DNA of 64,000 nt from Symbiodinium natans (GCA_905221605.1 CAJNDS010001668.1:1-64000), one strand, 5' to 3'. Numbered from the stretch's first letter, positions 1 to 13,460 are shown. Notes: generated by a model not told the origin, from the sequence alone. Translations and numbers: made by a program.

Positions 1-625
1 GTTGCCGGTGTCTTGGTCTCGAAGTGGTGCCCCAGTACTAAGATGCACGATTTGTTGCTGGTGTCGTGGTCTGGAAGCGGTGCCCCAGCACTAAAATGTA
101 CGATTTGTTGCCGGTGTCTTGGTCTGGAAGTGGTGCCACAGCACTAATATGAACGATTTGTTGCCGGTGTCTTGGTCTGGTGCCCCAGGACTAAGATGTA
201 CGATTTATTGCCGGTGTCTTGGTCTCGAAGTGGTGCGCCAGCACGATTTGTTGACGGTGTCTTGCTCTGTTGCCGGTGTCTTGGTCTCGAAGTGGTGCCC
301 CAGCACTAAGATGTACGATTTGTTGCCGGTGTCTTGGTCTCGGAGCGATGCCCCAGCATTAAGATGTATGATTTGTTTTCGGTGTCTTTGTCTCGAAGTG
401 GTTCCCCAGCACTGAGATGTACGATTTGTTGCCGGTGTCTTGGAAGTGGTGCCCCCGCACCAAGATTGCCGGTGTCTTGGTCTTGAAGTGGTACCCCAGC
501 ACTGAGATGTACGATTTGTTGCCGGTGTCTGTGTTTCGAAGTGGTGTTCCAGCACTAAGATGCATGATTTCATGCCGGTGTCATGGTCAAGTGCTGCCCC
601 AGCACTAAGATGTACGATTTGTTGC
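1..625. repeat. Higher-order repeat block, copy 1
   Basis: This block recurs at 3,188-3,812 with an offset of exactly 3,187 bp, including the same truncated and variant units. I saw one clear difference inside it, GTTGACGG near 242-252 against GTTGCCGG in the second copy. After about 625 the two copies diverge into different unit variants. Confidence 0.93.
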
Positions 626-3187
626 TGGTGTCTTTGTTTCGAAGTGGTGGCCCAGCACTAAGATGTACGCTTTGTTTCCGTTGTCTTGGTCTCGAGGTGG
701 TGCCCCAGCACTAAGATGTACGATTTGTTGCCGGTGTCTTGGTCTCGAAGTGGTGCCCCAACACTAAGATGTACGTTTTGTTGCTGGTGTCTTCGAAGTG
801 GTTCCCCAGAACTCAGATGTACAATTTGTTGCCGGTGTCTTGGTCTCGAAGTGGTGCCCCAACAAAAAAATGTACGATTTGTTGATGGTGTCTTGGTCTC
901 GAAGTGGTGCCCCAGCACTAGGATGTACGATTTGTCGCCGGTGTCTTGGTCTCGAAGTGGTACCCCAGCACGAAGATGTACGATTTGTTGCCGGTGTCTT
1001 GCTCTCGAAGTGGTGCCCCAGCACTAAGATGTACGATTTGTTGCCGGTATCTTGGTCTCGAAGTGGTGCCCCAACACTGAGATATACGTTTTGTTGCTGG
1101 TGTCTTCGAAGTGGTGCCCCAGCACTAAGATGTACAATTTGTTGCCGGTGTCTTGGTCTCGAAGTGGTGCCCCAGCACTAAGATGTACGATTTGTTGATG
1201 GTGTCTTGGTCTCGAAGTGGTTGCCCAGCACTAAGATGTACGTTTTGCTGCCGGGTCTTCGAAGTGGTGCCCCAGCACTGAGATGTACGATTTGTTGCCG
1301 GTGTTTTGGTCTCGAAGTGGTGGCCCAGAACCAAGACGTACGATGTTTTGCCGGTGTCTTGGTCTCGAAGTGGTGCCCCAGCACTAAGATGTGCGATTTG
1401 TTGCCGGTGTCTTGGTCTCGACAGCACTAAGATGTACGATTTGTTGCCGGTGTCTTGGTTTCGAAGTGGTGCCCCAGCACAAACATGTACGATTTGTTGC
1501 CGGTGTCTTGGTCTTGAAGTGGTGCTCCCGCACTAAGAAGTAGGGTTTGTTGCTGGTGTCTTGGTCTCGAAGTGGTGCCCCAGCACTCAGATGTACGATT
1601 TGATGCCGGTGTCTTGATCTCGAAGTGGTGCCCCAGAACAAAGATATACGATCTGTTGCCAGTGTCTTGGTCTCGAAGTGACGCCCCAGCATTAAGATGT
1701 GGGACTTGTTGCCGGTGTCTTGGTCTCGAAGTGGTGCCCCAGCACTAAGATGTACGTTTTGTTGCTGGTGTCTTCCAGGTGGTGCCCCAGGACTAAGATG
1801 TGCGATGTGTTGCCTGTGTCTTGGTCTCGAAGTGGTGCCCCAGCACTATGATGAACGATTTGTTGATGGTGTCTTGGTCTCGCGGTGGTGGCCAAGGACG
1901 AAGATGTACGATTTGTTGCCGGTGTCTTGCTTTGTTGGTGGTGTCTTGGTCTCGAAGTGGTGCACCAGCACTAAAATGTACGATTTGTTGCCGGTGTCTT
2001 GGTCTCGGAGCGATGCACCAGAAATAAGATGTATGATTTTTTTCGGTGTGTTTGTATCGAAGTGGTGCCCCAGCACGGAAATGTACGACTTGTTGACGGG
2101 TGTCTTGGAAGTGGTGCCCCCGCACTAAGATGTACGGTTTGTTGCCGTTGTCTTGGTCTCGAAGTGGTGCCCCAGCACTAAGAAGTACGATTTGTTGCCG
2201 GTGTCTTTGTGTCGAAGTGGTGGCCCAGCACTGAGATGTACGCTTTGTTTCCGTTGTCTTGGTCTCGAGGTGGTGCCCCAGCACTAAGATGTACGATTTG
2301 TTGCCGGTGTCTTGGTCTCGAAGTGGTGCCCCAGCACTAAGATGTACGATCTGTTGCCGGTGTCTTGGTTTTGAAGTGGTACCCCAGCACGAAGATAAAC
2401 GATTTGTTGCCGGTGTCTTGGTCTCGAAGTGGTGCCCCAGCGCTAAGATGTACGTTTTCTTGCTGGTGTCTTCGAAGTGGTGCCCCAGCACTCAGATGTA
2501 CAATTTGTTGCCGGTGTCTTGATCTCGAAGTGGTGCCCCAGCACAAAGATGTACGATTTGTTGATGGTGTCTGGGTCTCGAAGTGGTGGCCCAGCACTAA
2601 GATGTACGTTTTGTTGCCGGTGTCTTCGAAGTCGTGCCCCAGCACTAAGATGTACGATTTGTTGCCGGTGTCTTGGTCTCGAAGTGGTTCCCCAGCACGA
2701 AGATGTACGATTTGTTGCCGGTGTCTTGGTCTCGAAGTGGTGCCCCAGCACTAAGATGTACGATTTGTTGCCGGGGTCTTGGTCTCGAAGAGGTGCCCCA
2801 ACACTAAGATGTACGTTTTGTTGCTGGTGTCTTCGAAGTGGTGCCCCAGCACGAAGATGTACAATTTGTTGCCGGTCTCTTGGTCTCGAAGTGGTGCCCC
2901 AGCACAAAGATGTACGATTTGTTGATGGTGTCTTGGTCTCGAAGTGGTGGCCCAGCACTAAGTACGTTTTGTTGCCGGTGTCTTCGAAGTGGTGCCCCAG
3001 CACTGAGATGTACGATTTGTTGCCGGTGTCTTGGTCTCGAAGTGGTGCCCCAGCACTAAGATGTCCGATTTGTTGCCGGTGTCTTGGTCTCGAAGTGGTG
3101 CCCCAGCACTAAGATAGACGATTTGTTGCCGGTGTCTTGGTCTCGGAGCGATGCCCCAGCACTAAGATGTACTAAGATGTACGATTT

Positions 3188-3812
3188 GTTGCCGGTGTCT
3201 TGGTCTCGAAGTGGTGCCCCAGTACTAAGATGCACGATTTGTTGCTGGTGTCGTGGTCTGGAAGCGGTGCCCCAGCACTAAAATGTACGATTTGTTGCCG
3301 GTGTCTTGGTCTGGAAGTGGTGCCACAGCACTAATATGAACGATTTGTTGCCGGTGTCTTGGTCTGGTGCCCCAGGACTAAGATGTACGATTTATTGCCG
3401 GTGTCTTGGTCTCGAAGTGGTGCGCCAGCACGATTTGTTGCCGGTGTCTTGCTCTGTTGCCGGTGTCTTGGTCTCGAAGTGGTGCCCCAGCACTAAGATG
3501 TACGATTTGTTGCCGGTGTCTTGGTCTCGGAGCGATGCCCCAGCATTAAGATGTATGATTTGTTTTCGGTGTCTTTGTCTCGAAGTGGTTCCCCAGCACT
3601 GAGATGTACGATTTGTTGCCGGTGTCTTGGAAGTGGTGCCCCCGCACCAAGATTGCCGGTGTCTTGGTCTTGAAGTGGTACCCCAGCACTGAGATGTACG
3701 ATTTGTTGCCGGTGTCTGTGTTTCGAAGTGGTGTTCCAGCACTAAGATGCATGATTTCATGCCGGTGTCATGGTCAAGTGCTGCCCCAGCACTAAGATGT
3801 ACGATTTGTTGC
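3188..3812. repeat. Higher-order repeat block, copy 2
   Basis: Near-identical partner of 1-625, preserving the order of idiosyncratic units (the short 'GCGCCAGCACGATTTG' unit, the unit lacking its centre, and the CATGATTTCATGCC variant). The period of about 60 satellite units indicates a recent block duplication, not unit-by-unit homogenisation. Confidence 0.93.
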
Positions 3813-4770
3813 CGGTGTCTTGGTCTCGAAATGGTGCCCCAGCACTAAGATGTACAATTTGTTGCCAGTGTCTTGGTCTCGAAGTGGTGCCCCAGCACGA
3901 AGATGTACGATTTGTTGCCGGTGTCTTGGTCTGTTGCCGGTGTCTCTGTCTCGAAGTGGTGCCCCAGCACTAAGATGTACGATTTGTTGCCGGTGTCTTG
4001 AACTGGGAGCAATGCCCCTGCATTAAGCGGTATGATTTGATTTCGGTGTCTTTGTCTCAAAGTGGTGCCCCAACACTGAGATGTACGATGCGTTGCCGGT
4101 GTCTTGGTCTCGAAGTGGTGCCCCAGCACTAAGATGTACGATCTGATGCCGGTGTCTTGGTTTTGAAGTGGTACCCCAGCACGAAGATGTACGATTTGTT
4201 GCCGGTGTCTTGGTCTCGAAGTGGTGCCCCAGCACTAAGATGTACGCTTTTTTGCCGGTGTCTTGGTCTCGAAGTGGTGCCCCCGCACTAAGATGTACGA
4301 TGCGTTGCCGGTGTCTTGGTCTCGAAGTGGTGCCCCAGCACTAAGATGTACGATTTGTTGCCGGTGTCTTGGTCTCGAAGTGGTGCCCCAGCACTGGAAT
4401 GTACGATTTCTTGCCGGTGTCTTGGTCTCGAAGTGGTGCCCTCGCACTAAGATGTACGATGCGTTGCCGGTGTCTTGATCTCGAAGTGGTGCCCCAGCAC
4501 AAACATGTACGATTTGTTGCCGGTGTCTTGGTCTCGAAGTGGTGCCCCAGCACTAAGATGTACGATTTGTTGCCGGTGTCTTGGTCTCGAAGTGGTGCCC
4601 CAGCACTAAGATGTACGATTTGTTGATGGTGTCTTGGTCTCGAAGTGGTGCCCCAGCACAAAGATGTACGATTTGTTGATGGTGTCTTGGTCTCGAAGTG
4701 CCCCAGCACTGAGATGTACGTTTTGTTGCCGGTGTCTTGGTCTCGAAGTGGTGCCCCAGCACGAAGATGA

Positions 4771-7700
4771 CAGCGGGTATGACTTACTACAGGAATTGGG
4801 TTCTGCGTCTTGTTATATCACACAAGAGACACGGGGTACGATTTGTTACTGGCATTGGATTTTGGTTTCTGCGTTTTTCTGATGTCACAAGCGAGACAGG
4901 TGGAACTACTTGTTTCGGGCATTTGGTTCTGCATCATGTGATATCACACGCAAGACAGGGTGTGCGAGCTGTTGTGGGCATCGGGTTCTGCATCTTGCGA
5001 TGTATACATATATATATATATCGATCGAGTACGAGATAGGTTGTACGAGATATTTCGGACATTGGTTTCTGCATCTTGTGATATCATACGCGAGATACGG
5101 GGTGCGAGATGGAACGGCCATTGGGCCTTGCATCTTGTAATATATCACGCAAGATACGGGGGGTACGATTTGTTACAGGCATTGTGTCCTGCATCTTGTG
5201 ATTTCACACACGAGACAGGGGCTACGATTTTTTGCGACCACTGGGTTCTGTATCTGGTGATAGCACAGACGAGAACGGGGATAGATTTGTCACGGGCATT
5301 GGATTCTGCATCTTGTGATAACACACGCACACACACACACGAGATAGGGGATACGACATGCTACTGGCATGTTTTCTGCATCTTGTGAGATCTCACACGA
5401 GAGAGGGGTACGATTTGTTTCGGGCATTGGGTTCTGCATCTTGATCTATCACACACGAGATTGGGGGTACGACTTGCTACAGGCATTGGGTTCTGCTCTG
5501 CAATATGATATTGTCCTTTTATGCAAAAAACAACACGTGACAGGGGGTACAATTTGTACTAAGCTGGCTTCTGCATCTTGTGTCATCACACACGAGACAG
5601 GGGGTACGATAGATTTCGGGCATTGGATTCTGCATCTTGTGATATCACATACGAGACAGGGGGGTGTATGACTTGTTACGGGGGGCTCTGCTTTTGGAGC
5701 AGAAGCCTCTTGCACCGGCGAGACAGAACCAATGAATCCTGCATCTCGAATTTCTGTGTTCGTTGATGTAGGACCCCTACGTAGGGGATCCCGTTTCGTC
5801 GCATGTGTCATCTTGTAAATCGAACACGAGAGAGGGGTACGATTTCTTGCGGGTATTGGATTCTGCTTCTGGTGATATCACACGTGAGATAGCGTGTACG
5901 ACGAGGTAATGGATTTTAAGGACATTCGTTGTTGCATGCTGCGAAATTACATACGAGATAGGGGGTACGCTCTGTTACGGTCGGTTATTCGTCTTGTGAT
6001 ATCTTGCACGAGACAGAGGGTATGATTTGTCAAAGGCATTGGGTGTTACTCCTCGTGATATCACACGAGACAGGGGGAGCGATTTATTGCGGGCGTTGGG
6101 TTCCGCATCTTATGATAATATATACGACATAGAGGATATGATGAGTTGCAGGCCTTGGGTTCTGCATCTTGTGATATCACACAGCAGACGCGGGGTACGA
6201 AGTTTTTTGGGCATTGGCTTCTGCATCTTATGAGATCTCACACGAGATAGGCGCAACGTTTTGCTATCGGCATTGGGTTTTGCATTGTATGATATCATTT
6301 ACGAAATCGGGGGTACGATTCGTTTCAGGCATTGGATTCTGCATCTTGAGATATCTCATACGAGACAGGGGGTTCGATTTGTAATGATCATTGGGTTCTG
6401 TATCTTGCGAATGACGAGCGAGACAAGGGGTGCGATTTCTTACGGGCATTGGGATCTCAATCGTGTGATATCGCAATCCAGACACGGGGATGGATTGTTC
6501 CGGACATCTTGTGATATTATATACAAGACACGGGGTACGATTTGTTATGGGCATTGGGCTCTGCATCTTGTGATATCACCCACGAGACAGGGGGTATGAC
6601 TTGCTACAGGCATTGGGTTCTGCATCTTGTGATATCACCCACGAGACAGGGGGTACGATGTGCTATGGGCATTGGGCTCTGCATTGTATGATATCGCGCG
6701 GGACAAAAGGGGTACGATTTGTTGTAACGGCAGTGGCTTCTGTGTCTTGTGATTCACGTTAGACACGGGGTGTGGGTTGTTGCGGGCGTTGGATTCTGCA
6801 ACTTGATATGTCACATGCGAGATAGGCGGTAGGATCGGGTTCCGAATTTGAGATATCTCATGCGAAATAGGGAGTGCGAAAGGTTGCCGGCATTGGGTTC
6901 TGCATCTTGTCATATCTCATACGAGACAAGGGGTGTGATTTGTTACGGACATTGGTTTGATGCCCCACATGAGACAGGGGCTACGATTTGTTACGTGCAA
7001 CGTGATCAATATCTTATTACATCTCTCATATGAGACAGGTGATACGATTTGTTATGGGCATTGGGAATTGCCTTTCATGATGCCCACACACACACGAGAC
7101 ACGGGGGGGGTACGACTTGTGACGGGCAGTGGGCCCTGCTTCTTGTGATATTCCACACCAGACACCGAGATGGGATGTTACGGACATTGGGTTCTTCATC
7201 TTCCAGTGCCACATACGAGACAAGGGGTACGATTTGGTGTGGGCATTGAATTTTGCATCTTGTGAGATCACGTACTAGACCGGGGATACGATTTGTTGCG
7301 GGTAGTGGACTCTGCATCTTGTAAAGACATATACGAGACAAGGAATACGATTTGTTAAGGGATAGGTTTCCACGTCTTACGAGTTTCTCACAAGATAGGG
7401 GGTACGTTTTGGTTTGGGCTTTGGGTTCTGCATCTTGTGATATCACATACGAGATAAGGGGTTCGATTTGATCCGGTCATTGGAATCTGCAATATGACAT
7501 ATCATATACCGGACAGGGGGTATGATTTGTTGCGGACATTGGTTCCTGAATTCGTGATATCCCACATGTACGATGAGTTTCGGACATTGGGTTCTGCATC
7601 TTGTGATGTCGCGCACGCGATACGGGGTACGTTTTGGTGTGGGCATAATTTTCTGTATCTTGTCATGTCACACGCGAGACACGGGATACCATTTATTATG

Positions 7701-8815
7701 GGCACTGGATTCTGCATCTTGTGACGCTAAACACGATATTGGAGGCACGACATGTTACGTGCCAATTTTTCAATATCTTGTTATATCCCTCACATGAGAT
7801 AGGTGGTACGATTTATTTCGGGTATTGGGAGCTGTATCTTGTGATGTCACTTACGAGATGGGGGAATGATTCTTAAAGGGCATTGGATTCTGCATCTTAT
7901 GATATCAATTAAGAAATAAGAAATTCGATTTTTTCCGATCATTGGAAGCTGTACCTTATTATATATTACGCACGTAGCAGGGAATACGATTTGTTGTGGC
8001 AATTGGAGTCTTCGTCTTATGATAGTATATGAGATAGGGGATACGATTTGACACGAGCATTGGGTTCTGCATCTTAATTATCACCCATGAGATAGAGTGT
8101 ACGACTTGTTATGGATATGGGGTCCTATATCTGGTGATATCACCTGCGAGACAGCGATTTGCGATAGGCATTGGGCTCTGCATTGGGTTCTGCATTTTGT
8201 GATATCATCTACGAGACAGAGTATGATCTATTGGGGGCATCGAACTCTGCATCTTTCAATATCACACACAAATTAATGGGATACGATTTGTTGCCGGCAT
8301 TAGCTCCTATATCTTCTGATGTCACATATGAGACAGGGTGTCCGAATTATTACGGGCATTGGGATCTGAATCTTGTGATTTCCCACACCACCAGATACGG
8401 GATACGAATTATTCCGGATATTGGATTCTGCCTTTCGTGATACCGCGAACGAGACAAGGGAAACGATTTATTTCGGACATTGGGTTCTAGATCTCAGGAT
8501 ATCATATACGATACATTATGTAAGTTGGATTCTGCCTCTTGTGATATCACGCACAAGATACGTGGTACGATTTGTTATGGGCATTGGGTTCTGCATCTTG
8601 CGATCTCCTTCACAAGATAGCGGATACGATTTGTTACGGGCAGTGGGTTCTATATCTTATAATATCATATACGAAATAGGGGGTAGCATTTGTTTGGGCA
8701 TGGGGTTCTGAATCTTATGATATCTTGCACGAAATAGGGGGTACGACTTATTACGGGCTTGATATATCCCACGAGACAGGGGATACGATTTGTTGCGGGC
8801 ATTGGTTTCTGCATC
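4771..8815. repeat. 59-bp satellite family, diverged
   Basis: Degenerate tandem units of about 58-59 bp: 'GGGTACGATTTGTTACGGGC' then ATTGGGTTCTGCATCTTGTG, then ATATCACACACGAGACAG. The switch from the 53-bp family happens inside one unit near 4,770. Units vary far more than in the 53-bp array and have many indels, so this block looks older. No convincing coding sequence interrupts it. Confidence 0.93.
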
Positions 8816-9750
8816 AATACATATATGATTGCTGCCTATGATTGGCATGATGTTCCTTACCTGTGATTCAATGGTGCGTGTATGTGTGTGTGAGGCATGG
8901 CAAGATATACGATTTGTTGCGTGTGATTGTTGCCTATGATTTACGGTATCTGTAGGAGATATGACAAGATGAATGATTTATTGTTATGATTCGTTGGAAT
9001 TTGTTCGAGGCATGGCACCAATTGTTGCTGGCGATTTTCTGGCAGTTGTGTGAGGTATGGACGAGAGATATCATTTATTGTTTCTGATCTATGGTAAGAT
9101 GTCCGATTTTCATGCTTATGATTTGCTGGCATCTGCGTGAGGTCGTCAAGATGTACGATGTGGTGCCTGTGATATGTTGGTATCTGAGTCAGGCATGGCG
9201 AGATATACGATCTGATGCCCGTGATTTGCTAGACACCTTTGATTTATTGATATCATCTGCGCGAGGTTAAGATGAAAGACTTGTTGCCTGTGACTCGCGA
9301 GTATCTACATGAGGTGTGGCAAGATATACGATTTGCTATGAATGATTTGCTTTCATCAATATGAGGCATGGCAAGATTTTCGATTTGTTGCCTGGGAATT
9401 TGCTGCTTCCTATGTGAGGCATGGCAAGATGAATGATTTGCTATTTTTTCTTGCTGGCATTTGTGTGAGGCATGGCAAGATGCACGAGTGGCTGGGATTT
9501 GCTGGTTTCTGTGTGAGCAATGGCAAGATATACCATTATTTGCCTATTATTAGAATGTATCTATGTCGACTTGCTGGCTGTGATTTAGAGGTATCTATGT
9601 GAGGGATAGTAAGATATACGATTTGATGCCATGATTTAATGGTATCTATATGAGGCATGGCAAGAAATATGATTTATTGATAATGATTTGCTGTAATTTG
9701 TAAGAGGCAATATAAGATTTATGATGTGTTGCCTGTGCTTTGCTGGAGGC
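8816..9750. repeat. 52-bp satellite family
   Basis: About 18 diverged units of about 52 bp: 'AAGATATACGATTTGTTGCC' then TGTGATTTGCTGGTATCTGTGTGAGGCATGGC. The first 20 bases match the start of the 53-bp unit at 1-4,770, while the second half is unrelated, so the two families share a core with exchanged tails. Confidence 0.88.
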
Positions 9751-11480
9751 AGGGGTTGATACATAGTAATGTCATGAACGAGACGCGGGATATTGGGTTC
9801 TGCATCTTGCGCATGATCCATATGATATTGGGATACGATTCGTTGTGGTTAAGGGCTTCTGCATCTTGTGATATCGCATACGAGATAGGGGTACGGTTTA
9901 TCACGGGCATTGGGTTCTGCATCTGGTCTTTCTCACACACGCGCCAGGGGGTACGATTTGTTACAAGCATTGGCCTCTGCAGCTAGTGATATCACACACG
10001 AGACAGGGGGCGAGACAGGGGGAACGATTTGCTACGGGCATTGGGTTCTACATTTTGTGATATCTTAGACGAGATATGGGATACGATTCGTTTCAGGGAT
10101 CGGATTCTCTATCTTGAGATATCTCTTACGAGGTAGGACTTATTGCAGGCATTGGGTTCTGCATCTTGTAAGATCTTATACGAGATAGGAGGTAAGATTG
10201 ATTTCTGGCATTGCATTTTGGCGTGCGCATATGTGATATCCCATACCAGACTGGGGGGACGATATGATTCGGGTAGTGGACTCTGCATCTTATGATATCC
10301 CACGTGATATAGGGACTACGAGTTATTTCGGATGTCGGATTCTGAATCTTATGATATCTATCGCACAGGAGATAGGATGTTAAATCGTTTCGGGCGTGGA
10401 CATTAGACTCTGTATCTGGTTTTTCTCACACATACGACAGGGGGTACGATTTGTTACGAACAATGACTTCTATAGCTAATGATATCACATACGAGATAAG
10501 AAATACGATTTGTTACGGACATGGGACTCTACCCGTGGCCATTTTTTCCACGAGATAGGGGATGCGACTTACTATGGGCATGGGACTCTACATCTTATAT
10601 ATCATATTCGATATAGGAGGTCAGAAATATTATGGATATCGGATGCCATTTCTTATATTTTTTGATATCGCATACGAGACGTGGGATATGAATTGTTATG
10701 GTCCTTGATTGCTGCCTCTAAAAATATCATAATCGAGATGATACATGTGCCGGGATCATCGAGAAAAATGGAATGATTTATTATGGGCATTGGGTTCTAC
10801 ATCTTATGATATTCCTCACGATATTGGAATGCGATTCGTTGCGGGCAGGGGATTCTTTATCTCTGAGAATCTGAAAATCGTCAATACATGGATAAATGAG
10901 ACTATCTCTTGCCTCATTTCGGGGCAAGAGACTTATACTCCCAAAAATATCAATTCACTACGAAATCTTCATTGAGAGAGATATATATTCCCAATAGAAA
11001 TCAAAAGAAATATATTCAATCCTCGAAAAAGATATATATGAGATAAACGAGATACTTCCATCTTCCTAGACACAAACACGGTCCCACCACCACCCCGAAT
11101 TAAATCCAAGAGAAAAGAAGTGCCCCCCAACCAAACGACGAAAAAACACATCTGAGATAGGGGGGCGTTTTCTTATGGGCTTCTCATACATGCGACAGGG
11201 ACTACGATTTATTACGAATAGTGGCTTCTGCAGCCAGTGATATCACCCACGAGGCAGGGGGGTACGATTCACTACGGGCATTGGATTCTATATTTTATAT
11301 TATCATGAATGAGATATGGGATATGATTCATTCTATATATTATGATATCGCACACGAGATAGGGAGATATCTTTTCATGGACACTGGATTGATCATCTTA
11401 TTTTATGATAAAGAAGATAGAGACGATTTATTATAGGCATTGAGATCTACTTCTTATGATATTATATATGAATATGGCAG
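9751..11480. repeat. 59-bp satellite family, second block, decaying
   Basis: The 59-bp unit resumes (CATTGGGTTCTGCATCTTGTGATATC) and becomes progressively AT-rich and fragmented after about 10,600. A stretch near 10,900-11,150 has no recognisable unit. No genes are seen. Confidence 0.85.
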
Positions 11481-12563
11481 ACGATAATATGGATAATGGA
11501 ATCTGGAATTTATAATATCATTCTGTGCTCCCAAAAATACAATTCATTACGAATGCAAGGAGTCTTAAATATCGTCCAGAATAAACACAAACAACAAAAT
11601 CATTTCGTCATCCCGAGACTCCCAATCGTATATTAAACAACCCGCCGCCACCCCCAATTCGCCAAGAATCTCGAGAAAACGAAATTCCAAAGCCAACACG
11701 CACGCACACGCCGGACGAAATTCTATACAAAGGGAGGACTTATGCATCCCAAACACTACAAATAGCCGCCGTGACGTCTAAGCCGACAACTCGAGAATGT
11801 CTCGAATGAATTCCCGCCGCGGCGCTACGATCATTCCCTTGTTCCACCTTATAATATCATATTCTAGATAAGAAATGAAATTGTCAAAAAAATATTAGAT
11901 TTTGCAATTCATAATGTCCATGATGAGATAAGAAATACAATATCTCATACATATTGATTTCTACACCTTATCATGCAAGAGATATAGTACGATTTATTAT
12001 ATTTGAATTATTTCGAAAATTTTTCTTCTTATTAGAAAGAAGAAAAGATGAATGTAATAACCATATTTAACAATCGTTAATATCATCATCACAAGCTTCG
12101 ATTTATCGAAATATATTTATTAAAGAAATCCTCATAATAAAGAATCCCATGAATGAAGCAATTATACAATCATAAAATCGCAATTCATTAAATTAGGCAT
12201 CAAGAAATGAAAACAATTCCTAATATAATTTCATCAATTCTCCCAATCAATTTCAATCAAACAATATTGAATATTCTCCATACTTCATCCCCTATCCCAA
12301 TATAATATAACGAAAGAAGATCCTTCAAATTTCTTCCAGATCAAATCGTATCATTCAATACGAGAATCCTATATATTCCCAAATTCGAATTAGATAGCAT
12401 CCAGAATACGACCAAAAACAAAAACATAATTTCGTACTCGCAAAATTCCCAATTCGAAATTGAAACATTTATCATTCCCGATATCAAGGAAGAACCTGAC
12501 AAAAGAAAATAGAAATTCAAAAAAATCAAACAAATCTCTAGACATGTAGGAGGCAAATTCTCT
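11481..12563. other. AT-rich gene-free spacer
   Basis: AT-rich sequence with short poly-A and poly-T runs, plus one slightly GC-richer patch at 11,580-11,830. No open frame with protein-like composition and no tandem repeat. It resembles the sequence at 17,980-18,300, which suggests the two were continuous before the 12,566-17,977 insertion. Confidence 0.7.
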
Positions 12564-12565
12564 CA

Positions 12566-12617
12566 ATATATATATATATATATATGTATGGTGCCCCCCC
12601 CCCCCCATGTACCTACC
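12566..12617 (+). repeat. Left terminal inverted repeat candidate
   Basis: TA run, GTATGGTG, a run of 13 C, then ATGTACCTACC. It matches the reverse complement of 17,921-17,977 in order and spacing. Only the 11-base inner word is complex sequence; the TA and C runs are simple repeats and add little statistical weight. Confidence 0.6.
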
Positions 12618-12740
12618 ATTTTCTGCTCTTGCGAGGTCACCCGGCTGCACGACGACGCACTCTTGGCATTACTTGGTTGTTTTTTTTTGTCTCGAGGGTT
12701 TCGATTTTCGGTAGTCTGCTCACATGAGGGAAGAGTGGCT

Positions 12741-13460
12741 GGGAGCACCCAATTCACGGATAACATTGGTTTTACCAATATTTTTGAAGGATGGAGCCCG
12801 AAAACATCGGTAAAACCAATGTTTTCCATAAAATCCATGGTTTTCAGACCATGTGGCTTGGAACACCCAATTCACGGATAACATTGGTTTTACCAATGTT
12901 TTTGAAGGATGGAACCCGAAAACATCGGTAAAACCAATGTTTTCCATAAAATCCATGGTTTTCAAACCATGTGGCTGGGAGCACCCAATTCACGGATAAC
13001 ATTGGTTTTACCAATGTTTTTGAAGGATGGAGTCCGAAAACATCGGTAAAACCAATGTTTTCCATAAAATCCATGGTTTTCAAACCATGTGGCTGGGAGC
13101 ACCCAATTCACGGATAACATTGGTTTTACCGATGTTTTTTGGCTCCATCCTTCAAAAACATTGGTAAAACCAATGTTATCCATGAATTTCCTGGTCTAAG
13201 CCACATGGTTTGAAAACCATGGATTTTTTGGATAATATTGGTTTTACCGATGTTTCTGGGCTCCAATCATCAAAAACATTGGTAAAACCAATGTTATCCA
13301 TGAATTTCCTGGTCTAAGCCACATGGTTCGAAAACCATGGATTTTTTGGATAACATTGGTTTTGCCGATGTTTTTCAGCTCCATCCTTCAAAAAACATTG
13401 GCAAAACCAATGTTTTCCATGAATTTCGTGATCTGAGGCTCTCCCCCAGGCACATGGTCT
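12741..13460. repeat. Subterminal hairpin array (118-bp units, direct then inverted)
   Basis: Direct units begin at 12,741, 12,859, 12,977 and 13,095, spaced exactly 118 bp. From about 13,140 the same unit continues in inverted orientation (starts near 13,140, 13,260 and 13,378), so the whole block is a large inverted repeat. Each unit contains the perfect hairpin CATTGGTTTTACCAATG, the related ACATCGGTAAAACCAATGT, and CCATGG-type dyads. It ends about 90 bp before the ATPase start codon. Such arrays could serve as replication or transposase-binding sites; that role is inferred. Confidence 0.9.

Larger units (their letters stand above)
1..4770. repeat. 53-bp satellite array (about 90 units)
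   Basis: A head-to-tail array of a 53-bp unit whose core reads 'AAGATGTACGATTTGTTGCC' followed by a GGTGTCTTGGTCTCGAAGTG half and a GTGCCCCAGCACT tail. Units differ by point changes and by short internal deletions, for example truncated units near 235-275, 455-475 and 770-800. Because 53 is not a multiple of three and stops are rare, open frames run through the array on both strands. They are repeat translations, not genes. No other sequence is present in this interval. Confidence 0.97.

Noticed and set aside
119-4750. Many 60-230-codon open frames on both strands of the first 4.8 kb
   Set aside because: They are translations of the 53-bp satellite unit; the same peptide words recur in shifted frames and on both strands.
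1-11480. CRISPR-like array
   Set aside because: Units are contiguous without unique spacers and the context is eukaryotic satellite DNA.
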